DNA of 17,044 nucleotides from contig DENB01000068.1 in assembly GCA_002359495.1 (NCBI GenBank), forward strand, positions 1 to 17,044, in the 5' to 3' direction. The translations under genes were made by a program, and so were the position numbers. The stretch's first letter is position 1; each line of letters starts with the position of its first letter. Shown one piece after another: positions 8,334 through 16,071 of the stretch. This stretch comes from Enterobacteriaceae bacterium UBA2655 (GTDB taxonomy: Bacteria; Pseudomonadota; Gammaproteobacteria; Enterobacterales; Enterobacteriaceae). Below the pieces are notes generated by a model. It searched no databases and was not told the origin of the DNA. It saw only the letters and a program-made list of their open reading frames with translations.

Positions 8334-8786
8334 ATGGAAACGCGCATTCGCGTCGGCAGCGCGCCGTTCAGCATGGCGGACGAGTATCAGTGGTTGGCGG
8401 CCTGCGATGAAGATGGCGCGGTCGTCACCTTTACCGGCAAGGTGCGCAACCACAATCTGGGCGACAGCGTGGCGGCGTTAACGCTGGAGCACTATCCCGG
8501 CATGACGGAAAAAGCGTTGCAGGAGATTGTCGAGGAGGCGCGGCGCCGCTGGCCGCTGCAGCGCGTCACGGTGATCCATCGCGTCGGCGATCTTTTTCCC
8601 GGCGATGAGATCGTGCTGGTGGGGGTCACCGGCGCGCACCGCGGCAGCGCCTTCGCCGCGGCGGAATTTATCATGGATTACCTTAAAACGCGCGCACCGT
8701 TCTGGAAACGGGAAGCGACCGCCGACGGCGATCGCTGGGTCGACGCGCGCGACAGCGATCGCCAGGCCGCGCAGCGCTGGGACTAA
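8334..8786 (+). CDS. moaE: Molybdopterin synthase catalytic subunit MoaE
   Basis: The gene encodes 150 aa, as in E. coli. MoaE binds cyclic pyranopterin monophosphate and inserts two sulfurs from MoaD to make molybdopterin. The family core TFTGKVRNHNLGDSV is at residues 32-46, LEHYPGMTEK at 51-60 and the VTGAHRGSAF segment at 98-107. The catalytic lysines K118 and K125 lie in YLKTRAPFWKRE. A GGAGG inside the end of moaD serves as the ribosome-binding site. It is the last moa gene; its stop overlaps by 4 bp the end of the convergent lipoprotein gene. Confidence 0.97.
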   Translation: METRIRVGSAPFSMADEYQWLAACDEDGAVVTFTGKVRNHNLGDSVAALTLEHYPGMTEKALQEIVEEARRRWPLQRVTVIHRVGDLFPGDEIVLVGVTGAHRGSAFAAAEFIMDYLKTRAPFWKREATADGDRWVDARDSDRQAAQRWD

Positions 8787-9424
8787 GGCTGCGCGCCGCT
8801 GAGCTGTTCTGCGGGTGCGAAATGGGTTTCGCCATGCGCCTGCAGCCGGTTATCGAGCTGTCCGTCGGCGGTAAAGCCCATCATCAGGGCCGGAATGCCG
8901 AGCGGCAGCGTTTGGTCGCGATCGGTATGCCAGGTGTGCCAGGTTTTGCCGTAGGTGTTGGCGATTTTGGTCATCAGCGCCTTGTCGGCTGCCTGCGGCA
9001 GGCCGGGGGCGATCAGCGAGCCCGATTTCACCTCATACTGATGGCTGTGCCACAATTTTTTCTCCTCCGGTGGCAAGGTCTTATAGAGCCGCTCGCTGAT
9101 GATGTACTCGACGCCCATCAGGCGGGCGTCGCGCATGTTGCCGTCGTAAATCACCGCCTGCATCACATCGTCGTTCAGCACCGTCACATAATGGTGCGCC
9201 TCCATCTGACCGTTCTGGTCGACGTTGTAAAAATGAAAGCCGTCCAGATAGGCGCTGATCGCTTCGATCGGCGGACGGGATTGCATCACCGAGGCGCCGC
9301 TATCCAGCATTTGCAGTTTCAATGAGGTCGGCGCACCTGGCGTGCTGACCTGAGCCGGTGTGTTGTTTGCGCCGCAGCCGCTGACCAGCAGGCACAGCGC
9401 GACGCTAAGCCAGAGTTTTTGCAT
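8783..9424 (-). CDS. DUF1264/OBAP-family lipoprotein
   Basis: The gene encodes 213 aa with a lipoprotein signal: a basic start (MQK), a hydrophobic run, and lipobox VSGC with C17 as the lipidated residue. Residue 18 is Gly, not Asp, so Lol sorting to the outer membrane is likely. The body matches the DUF1264 family, related to plant oil-body-associated proteins (OBAP): LDGFHFYNVDQNGQMEAHHY, then VIYDGN, the GVEYIISERLYKTLPPEEKKLWHSHQYEVKSG block (in part), and a C-terminal HTDRD segment. The many conserved His residues suggest metal or ligand binding, but no function is established for bacterial members. The start has AGGAAG 6 nt upstream. It is read divergently from the Mig-14 gene across about 200 bp and is not in the E. 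coli moa-ybhL interval. Confidence 0.82.
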   Translation of the reverse strand: MQKLWLSVALCLLVSGCGANNTPAQVSTPGAPTSLKLQMLDSGASVMQSRPPIEAISAYLDGFHFYNVDQNGQMEAHHYVTVLNDDVMQAVIYDGNMRDARLMGVEYIISERLYKTLPPEEKKLWHSHQYEVKSGSLIAPGLPQAADKALMTKIANTYGKTWHTWHTDRDQTLPLGIPALMMGFTADGQLDNRLQAHGETHFAPAEQLSGAQP

Positions 9425-9500
9425 CTGCTGCTTCCTGTTTGCAGTTAAAGCTTAAACATAGTGCAGCGGCCGGAGTTTGCCCGGCGGGGCGCGATGGTGA

Positions 9501-9517
9501 TGTTTATCGCGTGTTGA
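9501..9517 (+). promoter_or_regulatory. PhoP box upstream of the Mig-14-family gene
   Basis: TGTTTA-TCGCG-TGTTGA is a direct repeat with an 11-bp period that matches the PhoP box (T/G)GTTTA-N5-(T/G)GTTTA in 11 of 12 positions. It ends exactly 12 bp before the -10 hexamer TATGAT, the spacing typical of PhoP-activated promoters in which the box replaces the -35. Salmonella mig-14 is known to belong to the PhoP regulon, which agrees. Confidence 0.8.
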
Positions 9518-9529
9518 ATCTGTCCGGCT

Positions 9530-9535
9530 TATGAT
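9530..9535 (+). promoter_or_regulatory. Predicted -10 element of the PhoP-dependent promoter
   Basis: TATGAT matches the sigma-70 -10 consensus at five of six positions, with no recognisable -35 hexamer 17 bp upstream. Activation through the adjacent PhoP box would explain that lack. The predicted start near 9542 gives a leader of about 90 nt. Confidence 0.6.
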
Positions 9536-9631
9536 GGCGCCAACGTTTATATCGACGCCGACCCGCTCGGTTCCGCAACGAAAAATTTGGCCGAAAAACT
9601 GCATGGATTGCCGCTGAATGATAAGGACATG

Positions 9632-10519
9632 ATGAAAGAACTCCTCTATAAGCTGGCAGGCTGGCATGACTGCGATTTTCGCACTTACAGGCTCGCCTGG
9701 GAAAAATTTGGCGGAAGCGTCTGTACCCATCCCGATGTGATCGCTTTTTTAAATAACAGAAACCATCTCGACCTTAAATTTAAGTGCAAAATCAAAAGCG
9801 GCGAAGTGGTCGCTTCGCTTTATCACCATAATCATCAGCTCTCCCTGCTTGATAAAGCCTTTCCGTTTGTCTTTGACGATATTCTGCTGCCGGCCAGCTA
9901 TGACGCGACCTTTTTTCTGCCCTGTAAAAGCAAGCGGCTTTCGCCGCTGCTGCAGGAAAACGTCGGCAATGCGCTCTATACCCGTAGACTGAAGCATAAG
10001 GTCGCTTATATAAAGGAAAGCTTTTCGCCGAAAACCATCCGGAAAAGAAACGGCGAGCTTAACCGGTTTTTGCGCAACGGCGGCGCGGTTCGCTCCGTTG
10101 CGGCATTCAGCGACAAAGCGCTAAGCGATATTTATATCAGGCTGTTTAACGCCCGCTGGCAAGGCAAGCTTCGCTGCTGGCCTGAAGATAACCTTCTGGA
10201 AACGTTGGCCGCGTTCCGGCATCTGTTATTCGGCTCTGTTTTATTATTCAACGGCGAACCCTGCGCTTTTGATTTGATATTTAAAGCGGAATGCCCGCAG
10301 TGGATCTATTTTGACGACATCAACGGCGGCTATGACGCGGATATATTCCCCCATGGCGCGGGAAGCCTGCTGCTGTGGCAAAACATTCAGGACGCTCAGG
10401 CGATCTGCACGCGGCAGCGAAAAACCCTGATCTTTTCACTCGGGGCCTTTTTGAAGGGATGGGAGTATAAGCAACAGTGGTGCGATATTTATCCCTCCGG
10501 ACGGGTCATCGGCGGCTGA
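9632..10519 (+). CDS. mig-14: Mig-14 family protein (antimicrobial-peptide resistance)
   Basis: The gene encodes about 295 aa. It reads as a Mig-14 family member: GWHDCDF near residue 10, then FGGSVCTHPDVIAFL, FPFVFDDILLP, a KRLSP segment, and KESFSPKTIRKRNGELNRF. RLFNARWQGKLRCWPE, GEPCAFDLIFK, and a C-terminal block ending near WEYKQQW follow. Mig-14 resembles GNAT/FemAB-type acyltransferases in outline and in Salmonella protects against cathelicidin-type peptides and polymyxin; its chemistry is unknown. The start is unsure: ATG 9632 has TAAGGA 4 nt upstream, ATG 9629 is one codon earlier, and a TTG at 9587 has no ribosome-binding site. It is visibly richer in A+T than its neighbours and absent from this interval in E. 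coli, which suggests acquisition. A PhoP box lies upstream. Confidence 0.78.
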   Translation: MKELLYKLAGWHDCDFRTYRLAWEKFGGSVCTHPDVIAFLNNRNHLDLKFKCKIKSGEVVASLYHHNHQLSLLDKAFPFVFDDILLPASYDATFFLPCKSKRLSPLLQENVGNALYTRRLKHKVAYIKESFSPKTIRKRNGELNRFLRNGGAVRSVAAFSDKALSDIYIRLFNARWQGKLRCWPEDNLLETLAAFRHLLFGSVLLFNGEPCAFDLIFKAECPQWIYFDDINGGYDADIFPHGAGSLLLWQNIQDAQAICTRQRKTLIFSLGAFLKGWEYKQQWCDIYPSGRVIGG

Positions 10520-10520
10520 G

Positions 10521-10592
10521 CCGGGCGTGAAACGGCGAACTCTGATGGATTGTTGCCGCTTCGCCCGGTAAGGTGAAGGTTTTCACCGTTTT
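10521..10592 (+). terminator. Paired hairpins between mig-14 and yaiW, possible weak terminator or attenuator
   Basis: A long interrupted stem pairs CCGGGCG (10521-10527) with CGCCCGG (10562-10568), with further pairing of CGGC and AAC inside it. Directly after it, GGTGAA/TTCACC with a GGTT loop (10572-10587) is followed by GTTTT. The second hairpin ends only 10 nt before the yaiW start, over its ribosome-binding site region, so it may act as a leaky terminator or restrict yaiW translation. Confidence 0.4.
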
Positions 10593-10602
10593 AAGGACAG
10601 GT

Positions 10603-11697
10603 ATGTCAATGCAAAACGCTTTTTATCGTCTGGCTCTGCTGGCCGCGCTGGCGCTGGCCGGCTGCAGTACGAAAAAAACGCCGGAAGCGCCCGTCCGTCA
10701 GCCTGCTGACGTAAAAGCGCAGATTCGTCAGCTGCTGCCGACAGACGTTAAGGATAAATCCGCCTGGACGACCGATATCTACACCGCGTTTCGCACCCAG
10801 AATATCGAGGCCAGCGCCAGCAACCTCTGCGCGGTGATCGCCGTGGCCGATCAGGAGTCCAACTTCAGCGCCGAAGCGGCGGTTTCCGGCCTGCCGAAAA
10901 TCGCCTGGGGCGAGATCAATCGTCGCGCGGCGAAGCTGCATATTCCCGCCTTTCTGGTGCGTACCGCGCTGATGATCCCCTCGCCGAACGGCGAAAGCTA
11001 TGCCGCCCGGCTGGATAAAGTGCGCAGCGAGAAAGATCTGAGCGATATTTTCGACGATCTGATCGGCACGGTGCCGATGGGGCAGCGGCTCTTCGGCAAC
11101 CTGAATCCCATCCATACCGGCGGGCCGATGCAGGTCAGCATCGCCTTTGCCGAAGCGCACGCCAAAGGCTATCCCTGGCCGGTAGAGGAGTCCATCCGCA
11201 AAGAGGTCTTCACCCGGCGCGGCGGCATCTGGTTCGGCACCCTGCACCTGCTGGGCTATCCGGCGAATTATTCGCAGCCGCTCTACCGCTTCGCCGATTT
11301 TAACGCTGGCTGGTACGCCAGCCGCAATGCGGCCTTTCAGGCGGCGGTCGCCCGGGCCACCGGCATGGATCTGGCGCTGGACGGCGATCTGATTCTCTAT
11401 GGTTCCGATAAGGCGGGATCGACCGAACTGGCGGCGCGCACGCTGGCGAAACGGATCGATATGAGTCCGCGCGAAATCCGCCGCGATCTGGAGCAGGGTG
11501 AAAGTCCCGACTTCAGCGACAGCGAACTCTGGAAACAGGTGTTTACGCTTGCCGACAAGATGGCCGGACGCAGGCTGCCGCGCGAAATACTGCCGGGCAT
11601 TAAGCTGGAAAGCCCGAAAATCACGCGCAACCTGACCACCGCCTGGTTTGCTAATCGGGTCGACGGCCGCTATCAGCAGTGCATGAAGCGGCGATAA
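10603..11697 (+). CDS. yaiW: YaiW-like outer-membrane lipoprotein (DUF1615)
   Basis: The gene encodes 364 aa, the length of E. coli YaiW. The signal peptide ends in lipobox LAGC with lipidated C21 and Ser at +2, predicting the outer membrane. Conserved DUF1615 blocks include LCAVIAVADQESNF, IAWGEINRRA, FDDLIGTVPMGQRLFGNLNP, GGPMQVSIAFAE and YRFADFNAGWYASRNAAFQ. LPREILPG and SPKITRNLTTAWFA follow near the end. The DQESNF segment recalls lytic-transglycosylase-like folds, but activity is unproven. In E. coli yaiW follows sbmA and affects uptake of proline-rich peptides such as Bac7; here no sbmA is nearby and the neighbour is mig-14, 83 bp upstream on the same strand. ATG 10603 is chosen for AAGGA 5 nt upstream; an ATG ten codons earlier lies in the hairpin region. 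Confidence 0.92.
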   Translation: MSMQNAFYRLALLAALALAGCSTKKTPEAPVRQPADVKAQIRQLLPTDVKDKSAWTTDIYTAFRTQNIEASASNLCAVIAVADQESNFSAEAAVSGLPKIAWGEINRRAAKLHIPAFLVRTALMIPSPNGESYAARLDKVRSEKDLSDIFDDLIGTVPMGQRLFGNLNPIHTGGPMQVSIAFAEAHAKGYPWPVEESIRKEVFTRRGGIWFGTLHLLGYPANYSQPLYRFADFNAGWYASRNAAFQAAVARATGMDLALDGDLILYGSDKAGSTELAARTLAKRIDMSPREIRRDLEQGESPDFSDSELWKQVFTLADKMAGRRLPREILPGIKLESPKITRNLTTAWFANRVDGRYQQCMKRR

Positions 11698-11771
11698 AAG
11701 CCGATGGTAGCGCAGGCGGCAAAAGCTGTGCCACACTAAAGACTGTTTCTTTGCTCAACAAGAGGTGCATC

Positions 11772-12482
11772 ATGGATCGATATCCACGTTCGAACGGTTC
11801 TGTCGTGCAGCAGGCGTCCGCCGGGCTGCAAACCTATATGGCTCAGGTCTACGGCTGGATGAGCTGCGGCTTGCTGCTGACCGCCTTCGTCTCCTGGTTC
11901 GCAGCGCGTACGCCTGCGGTAATGGAGTTGGTTTTCGCCAACCGCATGACGTTTTTCGGCCTGATTATCGCTCAGCTGGCGGTGGTGTTCGTGCTTTCCG
12001 GGCTGGTGCATAAGCTGAGCGGCGGCGTCGCCACCGCGCTGTTTATGCTCTATTCCGCGCTGACCGGCCTGACGATGGCCAGTATTTTTCTTGTTTACAC
12101 TTACTCTTCTATCGCCAGCACATTCTTTGTCACCGCCGGCATGTTCGGCGCGATGAGCTTTTACGGCTATACCACCAAACGCGATCTCAGCCGCTTCGGC
12201 AGCCTGCTGTTTATGGCGCTGATTGGCATCGTGCTGGCGTCGCTGGTGAACTTCTGGCTGAAAAGCCCGGCGCTGATGTGGGCGATCACCTATATCGGCG
12301 TGGTGGTGTTCGTCGGCCTGACGGCGTATGACACCCAGCGCCTGAAAAACATGGGGGAGGGGATCAACGTCGATGATAAAGAGAACCTGCGTCGTTTCTC
12401 GATTATGGGCGCGCTGACGCTCTATCTTGACTTCATCAACCTGTTCCTGATGCTGCTGCGCATTTTCGGCAACCGCCGCTAG
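11772..12482 (+). CDS. ybhL: Bax inhibitor-1/YccA family inner-membrane protein YbhL
   Basis: The gene encodes 236 aa with about seven membrane-spanning segments after a short N-terminal tail (MDRYPRSNGS). The BI-1 family includes pH-sensitive calcium leak channels; the role of enterobacterial YbhL is not settled. Characteristic blocks are YMAQVYGWM, ALTGLTMASIF, GMFGAMSFYGYTTKRDL, MALIGIVLASLVNFW, VFVGLTAYDTQRLK, and the C-terminal LDFINLFLMLLRIFGNRR. The Asp of AYDTQ and the Asp of LDFIN correspond to the conserved di-aspartyl sensor. I start at 11772, where AGAGG lies 6 nt upstream and the N-terminus matches E. coli; the frame is open upstream into the end of yaiW but without homology. It is 74 bp from yaiW, and a strong terminator follows. 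Confidence 0.95.
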   Translation: MDRYPRSNGSVVQQASAGLQTYMAQVYGWMSCGLLLTAFVSWFAARTPAVMELVFANRMTFFGLIIAQLAVVFVLSGLVHKLSGGVATALFMLYSALTGLTMASIFLVYTYSSIASTFFVTAGMFGAMSFYGYTTKRDLSRFGSLLFMALIGIVLASLVNFWLKSPALMWAITYIGVVVFVGLTAYDTQRLKNMGEGINVDDKENLRRFSIMGALTLYLDFINLFLMLLRIFGNRR

Positions 12483-12489
12483 CGCATTC

Positions 12490-12520
12490 CCCCTCGTCCG
12501 TTACGCGGGCGAGGGGTTTT
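12490..12520 (+). terminator. Rho-independent terminator of ybhL
   Basis: An 11-bp stem pairs 12490-12500 (CCCCTCGTCCG) with 12506-12516 (CGGGCGAGGGG), with one T-G wobble and the 5-nt loop TTACG, followed by TTTT. It starts 7 bp after the ybhL stop and lies between convergent ybhL and ybhN. On the minus strand no T run follows, so it mainly stops ybhL transcription. Confidence 0.9.
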
Positions 12521-12525
12521 CCTGC

Positions 12526-13497
12526 TCAAATCCCTTCGCCGTTCAGCGCCTGCTCATTCTTCTTGCGTAAATGCTTCGCCCGGCTCTCCAGCCAGAGGTA
12601 AAGCACCAGCGCCAGCAGCAGCGGAAAAATAAAGTAGAGCACGCGGTACGCCAGCAGCGCGGCGATAATGGTGCCGTGTGACGCGTGCTGGCCGCTGAGC
12701 AGCGCCAGAAACACCGCTTCCAGCACGCCGATCCCGGCAGGAATATGAATAATCACCCCGGCGATGCTGCTGATCAGCAACACGCCAAGCACCACGGGGA
12801 AATCAACCTGACGCGCCAGCAGCAGCCAGATGATTGTCCCCATCACCAGCCAGTTGGCGCTGGACACGCCGAACTGCAACAGCGCCATGCGCAGCGACGG
12901 CAGCGCCAGTTTCTGTCCTTTGATTTTCCAGCGACGCCGTTTCGCGAAGGCGCAGGCCCAGAGATAAGCCGCCACCGCAATCAGCAGCATGCCGCCGATA
13001 ATGCGCAGCGTGGTTTCGCCGATAAACCAGCCGTTGGGGATCGGCACCATGCCTGCGGTAAACACAATGCCCGCCAGCAGGATATAGCCGAGCCAGTTGG
13101 TGGCGATGCTGAGCGAGAAAATGCGCGTAATGGTGCCGCTGCTCAGGCCGAGCCGTGAATAGAGCCGGTAACGCATCGCCACGCCGCCGACCCAGGTGCT
13201 CAGCGTCAGGTTAAAGGCGTAGCAGATAAAAGAGACCAACATCACCTGGCGCTTCGCCAGTTTGTGTCCGCAGTAGGCGCGCCCGATCAAATCGTAGAGG
13301 CCGTAAGTCACGTAGCTAACGACCACCAGCGCCACCGCGCAGAGGATAGCGAAGCGGTTGTAGTTGACGATGACATCATACACATCGCCCCAGTTAACCT
13401 TGCGCGCATAAACCACCAGCAGCACGATAACGGCGATGAAGAAGATCCCGGTCAGAATTTTTTTTATCATCTGCCAGCGTGGGTGTTTTTTAGCCAT
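12526..13497 (-). CDS. ybhN: Inner-membrane protein YbhN (UPF0104/LPG-synthase-like TM family)
   Basis: The gene encodes 323 aa with about eight hydrophobic segments after a basic N-terminus (MAKKHPRW). It belongs to the UPF0104 group, related to the membrane part of lysylphosphatidylglycerol synthase (MprF-like flippase domain), but lacks the aminoacyl-transferase domain. Family blocks visible are YVTYGLYDLIGRAYCGHKL, AFNLTLSTWVGGVAMRYRLY, and PAGIGVLEAVFLALLSG, the last being the typical GxGxxE motif. The C-terminal tail is basic and cytoplasmic. It is the last gene of the ybhP-clsB-ybhN operon; its ATG overlaps the clsB stop by one base (TGATG), implying coupled translation. Co-expression with a cardiolipin synthase suggests a role in lipid handling, not demonstrated here. 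Confidence 0.93.
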   Translation of the reverse strand: MAKKHPRWQMIKKILTGIFFIAVIVLLVVYARKVNWGDVYDVIVNYNRFAILCAVALVVVSYVTYGLYDLIGRAYCGHKLAKRQVMLVSFICYAFNLTLSTWVGGVAMRYRLYSRLGLSSGTITRIFSLSIATNWLGYILLAGIVFTAGMVPIPNGWFIGETTLRIIGGMLLIAVAAYLWACAFAKRRRWKIKGQKLALPSLRMALLQFGVSSANWLVMGTIIWLLLARQVDFPVVLGVLLISSIAGVIIHIPAGIGVLEAVFLALLSGQHASHGTIIAALLAYRVLYFIFPLLLALVLYLWLESRAKHLRKKNEQALNGEGI

Positions 13498-14741
13498 CAG
13501 GATTTGGCTCCTTGATTATCCGTCTCAACGCGATCCTGGGTTTCCATTTCGGGCTGTACCGGGGGATCGACCTGCGCCAGGCGCGGGGTATGGGCGGGAA
13601 GCCAGCCCGCGATGGCTGGAAAATGACGTAAGAAGTGGAACACCACCACGCTTTTGCTGAGCTGCCACCAGGTGCGCGGCGGCAGGCGATCGTCCTGCAC
13701 GCGCTGGCAATCTTCCCTCAGCAAGCGTTCCAGATTATCGCGCATCGTCTGGTTAAACTGACGATCGTGGATAATCAGGTTGGCCTCCAGATTCAGCGAC
13801 AGGCTGAGCGGATCGAGATTGCTGGAGCCGACCGTCGACCACTGCTGGTCCATCACTGCGATCTTGCCGTGCAGCGGACGTCGGCAATATTCGTAGACCT
13901 CGACGCCGCCATCCACCAGGTAGTTGTAGAGCAGCTCCGCGCCCACCTTCACGATCGGCATATCCGGCTCGCCCTGCACGATCAGACGCACCCGCACGCC
14001 GCGCTGCGCTGCGCTGCGCATCTCGCGCAGCAGCCGGTAGCCGGGGAAAAAGTAGGCGTTGGCGATGATCACGTCATCTTTCGCCTGGCGCAGCATATCC
14101 AGATAGTGCTGTTCAATATCGTCGCGATGTTCGTCGTTGTCGCGATAGACAAAAAGCACCTGCGCGTCGCCGGGCGCGGCGTTGACCGCCGGACGATGGG
14201 AGCGATGGCCCCACCAGCGGCGGGTAATCTGTTCGCTGCCCATCGCCTCCTGCACGAAGCGGGTGATATCTTCCACGATCGGCCCTTTCACCTCGACCGC
14301 ATAGTCCTGCTTCGCTTCCGGGCCGTAGCTGGTGTTGTGCTCGGCAGAAAAGTTAATGCCGCCGACAAAGGCAATATCGCCGTCCACCGCCACGATTTTG
14401 CGGTGCAGGCGGCGGAAGACGTTGGTGCGCATGCCCATCACCAGTGGGCGCGGATCGTAGTAGATAAAGCGCACCCCGGCGCCGGTCAGGCTGTCCATAA
14501 AGCTGGCGGAGAGATCGGGCGAGCCGTAGCCGTCGACCATCACCTCGACGCGCACGCCGCGCTGCGCCGCCGCCAGCAGCTCGCGATGCAGCGCGTTGCC
14601 GACTTCGTCTTCGAACAAAATAAAAGTTTCCAGCATAACGAAGCGTTTGGCGCGCTGGATAGCGCCAAACACGCGCGGGAAAAACTGCTCGCCATTTTCC
14701 AGCAGGCGAATCTGGTTGCCTTCGCGCCAACTGAATTTCAT
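13497..14741 (-). CDS. clsB: Cardiolipin synthase ClsB (YbhO)
   Basis: The gene encodes 414 aa (E. coli ClsB 413). It is a phospholipase-D superfamily enzyme that makes cardiolipin from two phosphatidylglycerols and can also make phosphatidylglycerol from phosphatidylethanolamine and glycerol. Two HKD motifs are intact: H113-x-K115-x4-D120 (HRKIVAVD) followed by GG, and H291-x-K293-x4-D298 (HGKIAVMD) followed by GSSN. No N-terminal membrane helices are present, unlike ClsA, as expected. The conserved C-terminal tail [14 protein letters not shown] is present. The start overlaps the ybhP stop (ATGA) and the stop overlaps the ybhN start, so all three genes are translationally linked. Confidence 0.96.
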   Translation of the reverse strand: MKFSWREGNQIRLLENGEQFFPRVFGAIQRAKRFVMLETFILFEDEVGNALHRELLAAAQRGVRVEVMVDGYGSPDLSASFMDSLTGAGVRFIYYDPRPLVMGMRTNVFRRLHRKIVAVDGDIAFVGGINFSAEHNTSYGPEAKQDYAVEVKGPIVEDITRFVQEAMGSEQITRRWWGHRSHRPAVNAAPGDAQVLFVYRDNDEHRDDIEQHYLDMLRQAKDDVIIANAYFFPGYRLLREMRSAAQRGVRVRLIVQGEPDMPIVKVGAELLYNYLVDGGVEVYEYCRRPLHGKIAVMDQQWSTVGSSNLDPLSLSLNLEANLIIHDRQFNQTMRDNLERLLREDCQRVQDDRLPPRTWWQLSKSVVVFHFLRHFPAIAGWLPAHTPRLAQVDPPVQPEMETQDRVETDNQGAKS

Positions 14742-15499
14742 AAGTGAATCTCCACTGCCAACGGCGCATGATCGGAAAGATGAGACCAGGGTTTCATCGG
14801 TAACGCCCAGGGATGACTGATTGAGGCGTTGCGTACATAAATGCGATCGAGGCGCAGCAGCGGAAAGCGGGCCGGGAACGTGCGCGCCGGGCGGCCGGTT
14901 TTCACGCTGAACACTTCGTCCAGACCGGCGCAGCGCTTGAGAAATTTATTGGCGCGCAACTGCCAGTCGTTAAAATCGCCCGCTACCACCAGCGGCGCGT
15001 CGGGCGGCAGCGAGGCGATCATGTCGCACATCATTTTCATCTGCGCGTGCCGGTGGGCGTCGCGCAGCCCGAGATGCACGCAGATGACATGCAGCTCTTT
15101 TTGCGGCTCCGGCAGAGTGATGCGGCAGTGCAACATGCCGCGCTTTTCACTTCCTGCAACAGAAATGTCGCGATTCTCATACTCGACGATGGGAAAACGT
15201 GACAGGATGGCGTTGCCGTGATGGCCTTCCGGGTAAACCGCGTTTCGCCCGTAGGCATAATCGTTCCACATGGTGTCGGCAAGAAATTCGTAGTGCGGCG
15301 TATCCGGCCAGTTTTCAATTTGCATCGGATGGATAGCGTGAGTGCCCATAACCTCCTGTAAAAAAACGATATCCGCTGAGGTGGCGCGCACCGCGTCGCG
15401 TAATTCCGGCAGGATGAAGCGACGATTAAAGGTGGTAAAACCCTTATGGGTATTGATCGTCAGGACCTTAAATGAAAATCCTTGCGTAATCTGTGGCAT
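14738..15499 (-). CDS. ybhP: Endonuclease/exonuclease/phosphatase-family protein YbhP
   Basis: The gene encodes 253 aa, as in E. coli YbhP. It belongs to the metal-dependent EEP fold (DNase I, exonuclease III, inositol-phosphatase and sphingomyelinase relatives). Predicted catalytic residues are all present: the INTHKG strand (about 15-20), E49 in LQEV, H142 in CVHLGLR, D175 and N177 in AGDFND, D218 in LDRIYV, and D243-H244 in LSDHAPL. The substrate is unknown; its position as first gene of an operon with clsB and ybhN suggests lipid-related phosphodiester cleavage, an inference only. The best ribosome-binding sequence, AGGAG, lies unusually far (about 12 nt) upstream of the ATG, but no other in-frame start fits. 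Confidence 0.93.
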   Translation of the reverse strand: MPQITQGFSFKVLTINTHKGFTTFNRRFILPELRDAVRATSADIVFLQEVMGTHAIHPMQIENWPDTPHYEFLADTMWNDYAYGRNAVYPEGHHGNAILSRFPIVEYENRDISVAGSEKRGMLHCRITLPEPQKELHVICVHLGLRDAHRHAQMKMMCDMIASLPPDAPLVVAGDFNDWQLRANKFLKRCAGLDEVFSVKTGRPARTFPARFPLLRLDRIYVRNASISHPWALPMKPWSHLSDHAPLAVEIHL

Positions 15500-15678
15500 A
15501 CTCTCGACGCACTCCTTTTCATCATAAACAGGATCAAAGTGTAGTCTCTGTCACAAATGGATGCTGATACCGGCGGAAATTTAGGGCGTTGTCTGAGAAT
15601 TGGGATAAATTGAGGAATCCGTCATCGACCCTTTTCAGGTGAGCTTGAGTACCCTGTCGGGTCTGCCAGGAGAAAAGA

Positions 15679-16071
15679 ATGAAATGGTCTAATCGTGTTC
15701 AGATCGTCACCGGTCAAACCTGCGTGCATATTGCGATGCATGCGCTGTTGATGCTGGCGCTGGTCTGGGGCTGGAAACACCGGGCGCTGGTCGACGTATG
15801 CAGCGTACTGGTCGCGGCTTACGCCGTGGTATGCGTCGCGATGCTGGTGGCGCAGCAAATTCCCCGTTTGCGTATGCTGGGTGATTATCTTGAAGAAGCG
15901 ACCACCACCTACTATTTTGGCGCAGCGATGCTTTCGCTGTTCCTGATATCCCGCGTTATGCATAACAGCCTGTTTTTGGCCTGCCTCGGCGTGATGATGC
16001 TGTTGGGCCCGGCGCTGTTCTCCCTGCTGATAAAAGAGCCCGCGCATCGGGTAGAGAAAGAACGCAGCTAA
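15679..16071 (+). CDS. ybhQ: Inner-membrane protein YbhQ
   Basis: The gene encodes 130 aa, of unknown function. It is homologous to E. coli YbhQ (136 aa), with a conserved start MKW...RV...TG and the block LEEATTTYYFGAAML, where E. coli has LEELTTTWYFGAAL. Four hydrophobic segments (about residues 18-32, 38-59, 76-92 and 97-117) predict a polytopic membrane protein with a short basic tail. AGGAG lies 6 nt before the ATG. It is divergent from ybhP across about 180 bp, in which I saw no convincing promoter hexamers, and is followed at once by a strong terminator. Confidence 0.9.
   Translation: MKWSNRVQIVTGQTCVHIAMHALLMLALVWGWKHRALVDVCSVLVAAYAVVCVAMLVAQQIPRLRMLGDYLEEATTTYYFGAAMLSLFLISRVMHNSLFLACLGVMMLLGPALFSLLIKEPAHRVEKERS

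Noticed and set aside
10606..11736. A 376-codon open frame on the minus strand opposite yaiW
   Set aside because: It is a shadow of yaiW; its composition is typical of antisense frames and it shows no ribosome-binding site or family match.
13635..14747. A 370-codon open frame on the plus strand opposite clsB
   Set aside because: It is exactly antisense to a gene with both HKD motifs intact. The translation is rich in His, Ala, Arg and Gln as expected of a reverse-frame shadow in G+C-rich DNA, with no recognisable domain.
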